Position numbers and translations under genes: made by a program. A stretch of DNA of 9,787 nt from Armatimonadota bacterium (GTDB lineage: Bacteria; Armatimonadota; DTGP01; JAHWJO01), in the NCBI GenBank assembly GCA_019348365.1, contig JAHWJO010000135.1, positions 1 through 9,787 of the forward strand. Direction: 5' to 3'. Below the pieces are notes generated by a model. That model ran no database searches, was not told the origin of the DNA, and saw only the letters and a list, made by a program, of their open reading frames with translations. Below, piece after piece: positions 1 through 6,300 of the stretch. Position 1 is the stretch's first letter. The number at the start of each line of letters is the position of its first letter.

Positions 1-1584
1 GAGCAGTGGTACGTGAAGATGGAGGAGCTGGCGCGCAGGGCGGCGGCGGTCATTGAGGCGGGGGAGGTCCGGTTCGTGCCGGAGCGGTACGCCCGCCCCA
101 CGCTCGAATACCTCCACAATATCCGGGATTGGTGCATCTCCCGTCAGCTCTGGTGGGGCCACCGCATCCCGATCTATTCCTGCAGCAACGGGCACGAGTT
201 CGCCTCCGTAGAATCGACGGAACGATGCCCGGAATGCGGGGATGCGAAGCTGGAGCAGGACCCCGACGTGCTCGACACCTGGTTCTCCTCCGCGCTCTGG
301 CCCTTCGCCGTGCTGAACTGGCCGGGGGATTCGGATGACCTGAATGCCTTCTACCCGACCGACCTTATGATCACGGACCGGCAGATCATCCGCCTCTGGG
401 TCTGCCGGATGGTCTTCTCCAGCCTCCACTTCCTCGATAAGATCCCGTTCCCGGACGTGTACATCCACGCCACCGTGCTCACCCGCGACGGCAAGCGGAT
501 GAGCAAATCGAAGGGGACGGGCGTGGACCCGATGGTGCTCATCGAGCGGTACGGCGCGGATGCGACGCGGTTCGGCCTCCTGCAAATGGCCGCCAAGGGG
601 CAGGACATCCGCTTCACCGAAGAGCGCATTGAGAGTGCGCGACTCTTCTGTAATAAACTCCTGAATGCGAGCCGCTTCGTGATGATGCACCTCGGCAATA
701 ACCGGCGATGCGGCATCAGCGCAAATACGGGTGATTGGACGCTGGAGGACCAGTGGATCGCAAGCCGCCTCCACGACACGATCCAGAAGGTGAACGACGA
801 CCTCGCGGAATACAACCTCGACGACGCGGCGAACGCCATCTACGAGTTCGTATGGAACGAGTTCTGCGACTGGTACCTGGAGCTCGCCAAACCACGTCTC
901 CAGCAAGAAGGCGAGGACGCGGCGCACGTACGCGGCATCCTGATGGAGACGCTGGAGACCTCGTTGCGGCTGCTCCACCCGTTCATGCCGTTCATCACCG
1001 AGGAGATCTGGCAGACGCTAAAAGTCTTCGGGACGAACCCGGAGGACTGGGGACCGAGCATCATGGAAGCGCCGTTCCCCGATCCTTACAGCCCCCGGCG
1101 GGACGAATCGGCGGAGGCGGAGTTCGGCGCGGCGATGGAGATCATCGGGGCGGTGCGCCGCCTCCGCAGCGAGGCGGGGGTGCAGCCCGGCCAGCGCATC
1201 CAGGCCGCGCTGGTCCCCACGGAAGGAAACCCGCTGCCGGACCGGCTGATCGTCTACTTGAACGCCCTCTCGAAAGCGGAGGCGCGGGCCATCGGGCGGG
1301 AGGAGATCCCTCAGCCTTCCATCAGCGACGTGACCGCCGGAGTTGAAATCTACCTGCCGCTGGCGGGACTGGTGGACGTGGAGAAGGAGACCGCGAAGCT
1401 CCGCAACGAGATCGCGAGCGTGGAAAAAGACCTCGCGAAGGTGCGCGTCAAGCTCGCCAACGAGCAGTTCACCTCCAAAGCCCCGCCCGACGTGGTGGAG
1501 AAAGAGCGGAATATCCAATCGGAGCTGGAGACCCGGCTCGAAGCGGCCCAAAGCCGGCTGGAAGGGCTGCTAAAAGCCGGTTAA
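1..1584 (+). CDS. valS: Valyl-tRNA synthetase, C-terminal ~527 residues (5' end outside window)
   Basis: Cytoplasmic class I aminoacyl-tRNA synthetase that charges tRNA-Val with valine. The frame is open from base 1, and residues 2-7 read QWYVKM, close to the usual ValRS QWFVKM, so the gene continues to the left. Counting from base 1, WCISRQLWWGHRIP begins near residue 44. A zinc-knuckle-like loop follows (C61, H65, C76, C79), then DTWFSS at 92-97 and the signature loop RMSKS at 166-170 (bases 496-510; Arg replaces the first Lys of KMSKS, a common variant). The helical anticodon-binding domain follows, and residues ~456-525 form the charged coiled-coil tRNA-binding arm typical of bacterial ValRS. 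Full-length enzymes have about 880 residues, so the HIGH motif and the editing domain lie outside the window. The stop is TAA at 1582. Identification is firm. Confidence 0.97.
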   Translation, partial: EQWYVKMEELARRAAAVIEAGEVRFVPERYARPTLEYLHNIRDWCISRQLWWGHRIPIYSCSNGHEFASVESTERCPECGDAKLEQDPDVLDTWFSSALWPFAVLNWPGDSDDLNAFYPTDLMITDRQIIRLWVCRMVFSSLHFLDKIPFPDVYIHATVLTRDGKRMSKSKGTGVDPMVLIERYGADATRFGLLQMAAKGQDIRFTEERIESARLFCNKLLNASRFVMMHLGNNRRCGISANTGDWTLEDQWIASRLHDTIQKVNDDLAEYNLDDAANAIYEFVWNEFCDWYLELAKPRLQQEGEDAAHVRGILMETLETSLRLLHPFMPFITEEIWQTLKVFGTNPEDWGPSIMEAPFPDPYSPRRDESAEAEFGAAMEIIGAVRRLRSEAGVQPGQRIQAALVPTEGNPLPDRLIVYLNALSKAEARAIGREEIPQPSISDVTAGVEIYLPLAGLVDVEKETAKLRNEIASVEKDLAKVRVKLANEQFTSKAPPDVVEKERNIQSELETRLEAAQSRLEGLLKAG

Positions 1585-1594
1585 ATGGGAAGGT

Positions 1595-1629
1595 TAGAAG
1601 GAGAGTCAAATACCCTGTCTCTCCTTCTA
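1595..1629 (+). terminator. Hairpin just downstream of valS
   Basis: A perfect 11-bp inverted repeat, TAGAAGGAGAG (1595-1605) and CTCTCCTTCTA (1619-1629), separated by a 13-nt loop and starting 11 bp after the valS stop. No T-run follows on either strand, so it is not a canonical intrinsic terminator. It could be a transcript 3'-end stabiliser, a weak terminator, or a relative of the other intergenic inverted repeats in this window. The rest of 1585-1676 shows only the ribosome binding site of the next gene. Confidence 0.45.
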
Positions 1630-1660
1630 TCTCCAGCTCACACATCCAGATTCCGCTCAT

Positions 1661-1666
1661 AGAGGA
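1661..1666 (+). promoter_or_regulatory. Ribosome binding site of the 119-aa gene
   Basis: AGAGGA lies 10 nt upstream of ATG 1677. It supports that start over the in-frame ATG at 1686, for which the spacing would be 19 nt. Confidence 0.55.
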
Positions 1667-1676
1667 AATTCACAGG

Positions 1677-2036
1677 ATGAAGCGGATGAAAAAATTCCGG
1701 AAGGGGTTGATGGGCATCGCCATCCTGGTGATATTCTGCCTGTTTTTGATTGTGAGTTTTCCCGCTTATCTCCATAGCCCTGAAGTGATAGAGAATCGTC
1801 TGGCTAAAGCGCTCCCTAAAGGTACGACAAAAACCCATGTAGTCGGTTGGCTGAAAGCAAACGGATATGAGGCTTATCCCAATAACACAGAGAGCAACAG
1901 CCATATACTTCATGCCTACTTGCGGGGCACTCGTTCTATCCTCTTTTGCAGCTATGATCTTCACATCGAATTCTATTTCGATATGACGGGAAGTTTAACC
2001 GATCACAATGTTGAAGAAGAAGCAACTTGTTTGTAG
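1677..2036 (+). CDS. Small hypothetical protein with one N-terminal membrane anchor (119 aa)
   Basis: Not assigned to a known family. The start is a basic segment (MKRMKKFRKG) followed by one hydrophobic helix at about residues 11-31, with no lipobox cysteine, so it is probably an inner-membrane anchor or an uncleaved signal facing the periplasm or outside. The soluble part has a pattern of the form 'LPKGT..THVVGWLKANGYEA' followed by a strand and 'IEFYFDMTGSLTD'. This resembles small proteins with the SmpA/BamE or BLIP-like alpha-beta fold, but that is inference by pattern only. An AGAGGA ribosome binding site (1661-1666) lies 10 nt before ATG 1677; ATG 1686 is the alternative start. It lies 92 bp downstream of valS on the same strand, and its stop is 10 bp from the convergent rlmK-like stop. 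The sequence is clearly AT-richer than its neighbours, suggesting transfer or weak constraint. Confidence 0.7.
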   Translation: MKRMKKFRKGLMGIAILVIFCLFLIVSFPAYLHSPEVIENRLAKALPKGTTKTHVVGWLKANGYEAYPNNTESNSHILHAYLRGTRSILFCSYDLHIEFYFDMTGSLTDHNVEEEATCL

Positions 2037-2046
2037 AGATCGGGTT

Positions 2047-2976
2047 CTACTTCGACTGAATGCGCCAGCAGCGGTGGATGCGTTTGTTGCGGAAGTCCGG
2101 GGGGATCGTATCCGGGGTGATCTCCTCACGCGAGCTTGGGAGGAGCGCCGCTTCCTCCAGGTCGAAACCCCGGTAGTTGGTGCTGAAATAGAGCGTGCCG
2201 CCGGACCGCAGCAGGCGCAGGCAGCCGTTGATGATCTCCGGGTGCTGGCGCTGCACGTCGAAGGTGTCCTGCATCCGCTTCGATGCGCTGAAGGTCGGCG
2301 GGTCGCAGACGATCAGGTCGTACTTCCAGCCTTTGCGTTGAGCGTGGGGCAGCCAGCGCAGCACGTCGGCGCGCTCGGTCCCATTCGTTTGCGGCTCCAG
2401 GCCGTTTAACTCGAAGTTTCGTTCCGCCCAATCGAGGTAGGTCGCGGAAAGATCGACGGTCGTTGTAGACCGCGCGCCCCCTTTCGCGGCGTACACGGTG
2501 AAGGTCCCGGTGTAGGCGAAGAGGTTGAGGAAATCCTTGCCCGCCGCTTCCTCTCCCACGATCCTGCGGGTGTTGCGGTGATCCAGGAAGAGGCCCGTAT
2601 CGAGGTAGTCGGAGAGGTTGACGATGAACCGGTGGCCGAACTCCGTGACGACGAACTCTTCATGCCGGTCGGCCAGCTTCTCGTACTGCGCCCCGGCTTT
2701 TCGCCGCCCCCGTCCCTTGAAGTAGAGCTGCTCTCCCGGAAGGTCCAGCCCCTCCATGACGGCTTGCTTCACCTCCTCCATCCATGCAAGGTGAGCCGCT
2801 TCGGTCTCGTCCTTCTTCCGTCGCGTGACGTAGATCACCGCCCGGCCGTCATACCAGTCCACGATGACGGGCTGGTCGGGGATGTCTTTCTCGTAGAGGC
2901 GGTAGCAGGTGATCGCGTTCTTCCGCGCCCATTTTCGGAGGAGGCGCTGGTTTTTGCGGAGTCGGTTGGCAAGCAT
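2047..2976 (-). CDS. rlmK: Stand-alone RlmK-type 23S rRNA (guanine-N7) methyltransferase
   Basis: SAM-dependent class I methyltransferase matching the C-terminal half (RlmK) of E. coli RlmL, which makes m7G2069 in 23S rRNA. From ATG 2976 it has 309 residues. The N-terminus NRLRKNQRLLRKWARK and CYRLYEKDIP match the start of the RlmK half. NLSDYLDTGLFLDHR (~120-134), SAM motif I FLNLFAYTGTFT (~149-160), GGARSTTTVDLSATYLDWAERN (split by the acidic ribose-binding Asp near 175), catalytic-site DPPTFSASKRM (~225-235), DVQR, and the C-terminal NKRIHRCW all fit. The THUMP domain and RlmL (m2G2445) half are absent, so this is a single-function enzyme. A TTG at 2982 is an alternative start. No Shine-Dalgarno precedes either, and the T-run of the tRNA terminator abuts the start. 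It converges with the 119-aa gene. Family assignment is firm; the exact target guanine is inferred. Confidence 0.88.
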   Translation of the reverse strand: MLANRLRKNQRLLRKWARKNAITCYRLYEKDIPDQPVIVDWYDGRAVIYVTRRKKDETEAAHLAWMEEVKQAVMEGLDLPGEQLYFKGRGRRKAGAQYEKLADRHEEFVVTEFGHRFIVNLSDYLDTGLFLDHRNTRRIVGEEAAGKDFLNLFAYTGTFTVYAAKGGARSTTTVDLSATYLDWAERNFELNGLEPQTNGTERADVLRWLPHAQRKGWKYDLIVCDPPTFSASKRMQDTFDVQRQHPEIINGCLRLLRSGGTLYFSTNYRGFDLEEAALLPSSREEITPDTIPPDFRNKRIHRCWRIQSK

Positions 2977-2980
2977 AAAC

Positions 2981-3065
2981 AAAAAAGTTTCTGGTTTCGG
3001 GTTTCTCGTTTCTAGCTTAACAGGCCGAAGCCCAAACTAGAAACCCGAAACCGGCAACCAGAAAC
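2981..3065 (-). terminator. Intrinsic terminator of tRNA-Thr, built from inverted heptad repeats
   Basis: On the minus strand, downstream of the tRNA, two 29-nt arms (3037-3065 and 2987-3015) pair with 25 of 29 matches around a 21-nt loop. The loop itself contains GGC-TTCG-GCC, a C(UUCG)G tetraloop hairpin. The stem is followed at once by six T residues (2986-2981) on the minus strand. This is the classical form of a rho-independent terminator, only unusually long. The last U of the run is 4 nt from the rlmK ATG. Confidence 0.8.
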
Positions 3066-3068
3066 CAA
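2987..3068. repeat. Facing arrays of 7-bp repeats (GTTTCNG / its inverse)
   Basis: On +, positions 2987-3014 are four consecutive heptads: GTTTCTG, GTTTCGG, GTTTCTC, GTTTCTA. Positions 3034-3068 are five heptads of the inverse type: AAACTAG, AAACCCG, AAACCGG, CAACCAG, AAACCAA. The two arrays face each other across about 20 bp. The 7-bp register recalls the short tandem heptamer repeats (STRR) known from cyanobacteria, but here they are arranged as an inverted pair. Confidence 0.75.
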
Positions 3069-3075
3069 AGTCAAG

Positions 3076-3148
3076 AGCCGACGACCGGACTCGAACCGGT
3101 GACCTACGCTTTACGAGAGCGCCGCTCTACCAACTGAGCTACGTCGGC
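3076..3148 (-). tRNA. thrT: tRNA-Thr (anticodon CGT)
   Basis: A complete 73-nt cloverleaf on the minus strand. The acceptor stem pairs GCCGACG (3148-3142) with CGTCGGC (3083-3077). The D-stem is GCTC/GAGC with loop AGTTGGTA. The anticodon stem GCGCT/AGCGT contains one G-U pair, with loop CTCGTAA, so positions 34-36 are CGT, which reads the Thr codon ACG. The variable loop is AGGTC, and the T-arm is ACCGG-TTCGAGT-CCGGT. The discriminator is U, and the 3' CCA is not encoded. The gene has its own promoter and terminator. The symbol is used loosely, as names of Thr isoacceptor genes differ between species. Confidence 0.95.
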
Positions 3149-3164
3149 ATAAGGAAAATAATCC

Positions 3165-3183
3165 CCGGCCCTCACGGGTCCGG
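3165..3183 (-). other. Hairpin in the tRNA-Thr leader
   Basis: On the minus strand CCGG-A-CCC and GGG-CCGG pair with one bulged A around a GTGA loop, followed by GGATTATTTTCC and then the tRNA 5' end. It lies between the expected transcription start and the tRNA. It may guide 5' processing or act as a weak attenuator because of the following U-rich stretch; neither is shown. Confidence 0.4.
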
Positions 3184-3192
3184 AACAAGTTT

Positions 3193-3221
3193 ATTCTATC
3201 ACGAACGTGGGGACTCGTCAA
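3193..3221 (-). promoter_or_regulatory. Sigma70-type promoter of tRNA-Thr
   Basis: On the minus strand the -35 box TTGACG (3221-3216) and -10 box TAGAAT (3198-3193) are separated by exactly 17 nt. Transcription would begin near 3186, about 38 nt before the tRNA 5' end. This is the best promoter match in the window, and it lies between the rpoC hairpin and the tRNA. Confidence 0.8.
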
Positions 3222-3240
3222 CGGATTGGAGGGCAGAAGA

Positions 3241-3277
3241 CGGCGGAAAGAAGAGGGGTTTCCTCCTCTTTCCGCCG
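3241..3277 (-). terminator. Hairpin downstream of rpoC, probable terminator
   Basis: A 16-bp stem, positions 3241-3256 with 3262-3277, and a 5-nt loop, starting 28 bp after the rpoC stop. All pairs are Watson-Crick except one (3252/3266), which is G-U in the rpoC-direction RNA and A-C in the opposite one, so the structure fits minus-strand transcription. The following sequence (TCTTCTGCC) is only moderately T-rich. It probably ends the rpoBC transcript before the tRNA promoter. Confidence 0.65.
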
Positions 3278-3305
3278 CATGACTGACTACAGGGATGGCG
3301 GGAGA

Positions 3306-6300
3306 TCAGCTCTCCTCGGTTCCTGCGTCCCCGTCCGATCCGAGCTGTCCGAACGGTTCATCCTCGCCGTCGTCCCCACTCAACAGGTCGCTGAGGAGAT
3401 TGGCTTCCTCCGCATCCGATCCGCTGAGATCGGTGGTCTGTCCCAGGAAGTCGCTGAGGTCGCCCAGGTCGGTGATGTCGGTGGCCCCGAGCTCGCTCCG
3501 GAGAAGATCCGCGATCTCCTGATCCCGCTCCTCGTCGATCTCCTTCAGCGGTATATCGACGGCCGCAGCCTCCTCCTCGGCCAGGCTCTTCGCGTACATC
3601 GCCAGGCCCGTACCGGCAGGAATGAGCCGTCCGATGATGACGTTCTCCTTCAGGCCGATCAGAGAATCCTCCTTGCCCCGGATCGCCGCTTCCGCGAGGA
3701 CCTTGGTGGTCTTCTGGAAGCTCGCGGCGGAGAGGAACGAATCCGTCGCCAGGGAGGCTTCGGTGATCCCGAGCAGCAGCGGTTCGGCGCGGGCGGCGCG
3801 CCCCGGCGGGTCCATGTTCTCCACCCGGCGGTTCGCCGCCTCGAAGTCCCATTTGTCGAGGACCGCGCCGGGCAGGAACTCCGTGTCGCCCGGTTCGAGG
3901 ATCCGGCGCTTGCGGAGCATCTGGCGGACGATCACCTCGATGTGCTTGTCGTTGATGTCCACGCTCTGCCCGCGATACACGGACTGGATCTCCCGCACCA
4001 TGTACTCCTGCACGCCGCGAAGGCCCTGAAGCTCCAGCACCTTCTGCGGATCAAGGGGGCCTTCCGTCAGGCGGTCGCCCGCCTGGACCTGCTGGCCCAC
4101 CCGGATGCGTCCGGCACTGATGATCCGGCCCTGCTCGTCCTTGCTCGCGCCCCGGTAGGGCACCAGGTAGCTGCGCCGGACGGGAACGCGGGTGTAGCCC
4201 AGCTCGCGGATCTGCCGCCCGATCTTGTCGGTGATGTCCGTCCCTTCCGGGATGGCGGGAGCGGGGATGTTCGGGTCCTCCACGATCTCGCCGGTTTCCG
4301 GGTTCACCTGGTCGCGCAGCCCTTCCGGCGGGGTTGCGCCCGCCCAGAGGTGCTCGGCCAGCTGGTAGCCGACGAGGTTGTCTGTACGATCCGGATTGAC
4401 GTCCAGCTCGCTGCGGATGATGACCTGCGGCAGGCCGCCTTTTTCCTCGATGGCTTCCACGACGCCGGGGAGCTCGGTGATGATCGCCTGTCCCTTGGGA
4501 CGACGCGCTTCCACCAGCTCCACGACGCGGAGGAGGCCCTGCACCTGATCTTCCAGCACCTTGAGCATGGCCTGGATCGCCTTGTTCTTCTCGCGCTCGG
4601 CGGACGCGGAGCCGAGGGAGACGATCCCCCGCCGGGCGTCTTCGTGAAGCTCCTTCAGGGTCTCCTGCCGCCGGCGCTTGACGCCCGCGACACCAGCAAT
4701 GGATTTCCCGGCCACGCCGCCCGTGTGGAAGGTGCGCATCGTGAGCTGCGTCCCCGGCTCGCCGATGGACTGCGCCGCGATGATGCCCACGGCGGTCCCA
4801 ACCTCGACGAGGTGATGCCGCCCCATATCCATGCCGTAGCACAGGGAGCAGATCCCCTTGGAGAGCGAGCAGGTGAACGGGCTACGGATGCCGACCCGCT
4901 TCACGCCCACGCTTTCCACCCACTCCGCCGCGCGGGACGAGATGTAGGTGTTCGCCGGGATGATGACCCCTCCGGTTTCGGGATGGAGCACGTCCTCGAT
5001 GGTGACCCGGCCTGAGAGACGGTCGGCGAGGGGTTCGATGGTGTCGCCGCCCTCTTCGATCTCTTCGACGAAGACGCCCTCGCTCGTGCCGCAGTCATGC
5101 TCGCGGACGATCACGTCCTGCGCCACGTCCACCAGGCGGCGGGTGAGGTAGCCCGCGTCCGCCGTCCGGAGGGCCGTGTCCGCGAGACCCTTGCGCTGCC
5201 CGTGGGTCGAGATGAAGTATTCGAGGACGTTGAGGCCCTCGTGGAAGTTGGACTTGATCGGCAGGTCCTCGATCATCTTCCCGAACGGGTCGGACATGAG
5301 TCCACGCATCCCAGAAAGCTGCCGGAGCTGCACGCGGGAGCCTCGGGCGCCGGAGCCCACGATCATGTTCACCGGGTTGAGCTCGTCCATGTGCTCCACG
5401 ATGGCATCGGTGACCTGGTCCGCCGCATCGGTCCAGAGCCGGAGCACTTTCTGCTCGCGCTCGCCCTGGGAGATGAGGCCGCGCCGGTAGGCCCGGTTCT
5501 GCTTGTCCACCTCGCTCTGGGTGCGGTTGACGATCTCGTTTCGCTCTTCCGGCACTTCCATGTCCGTGACGGAGACCGTGATTCCGGACTGGGTGGCGTA
5601 ACGGAACCCGAAGTCCTTCATTTCGTCGAGCATTTTGACCGTGGCGTCCCAGCCGCTGCCTCGCGCAAAGGCGTTCTGCTCGTACCACTCGGCGATAAGC
5701 TGCCCCAGCCGCTTGCTGTTGACCTGGTCGTTCACGAACACGTCCGGGCTGCGCTCGTAGTACGGCACGGGCCGTCCATCCACCGCCAGCCGATTGGCAT
5801 CGTCCGGGAAGAGCTGGTTCATCAGCAGCCGCCCGATGGTCGTTTCGATCCACTGCCGCTCCAGGTCGCCGTAAGAACTGCCCGGAGCGGTGCATCTCAC
5901 GTCCACGAGCGATCCGGCGCTGGATTCGTTATCGACGTTCGGCGATTCCGCGCCGTTTGCACCGTCCGCTCCGTTTGCACTGTCCTCGCCGGTGAAGGCT
6001 ACGAGCCGCTCCCGTTGATCGGGGGTCAGCGGGCGCGGGTTCGTGCATGCCTCGGGCCGGTCCGTGCCGGGCCGGAAGTAGCCGCAGACGCCGCAGCTGC
6101 GTCCTTCGACGCTGACCTTCACGGGCGCGTGGAGGTGAATCTTCCTCGTCTCGTACGCGAGCAGGGCTTCCTGGATGTTCCCGAACATCAGCCCCGCGCC
6201 CTTCACATCCGGGTTCTCCTGGGTGAGGTAGAACGCCCCGAGCACCATGTCCTGCTTGGGCGCTACGACCGGCGAGCCGTCCGAAGGCCGGAACAGGTTG

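Noticed and set aside
2008..2409. 133-codon frame on + opposite the methyltransferase
   Set aside because: Antisense to the conserved SAM-binding region and overlapping the end of the 119-aa gene; no supporting features.
2987..3068. CRISPR-like array
   Set aside because: Repeat unit is 7 bp with no spacers, and the two halves face each other; no cas genes nearby.
3048..3075. TTGACT on minus directly after the tRNA as a -35 box for the methyltransferase gene
   Set aside because: At 16-18 nt downstream there is no -10-like hexamer (GTTTCG/TTTCGG); T-rich repeats easily give such partial matches.
4051..4842. 263-codon frame on minus within rpoC
   Set aside because: Alternative frame inside rpoC with Arg/Gly/Pro-rich composition typical of GC-rich out-of-frame translation.
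3207..5015. 602-codon open frame on + opposite rpoC
   Set aside because: It lies wholly antisense to strongly conserved beta' sequence. The protein is rich in Arg, Asp, His and Leu without recognisable domains, as expected of a high-GC shadow frame.
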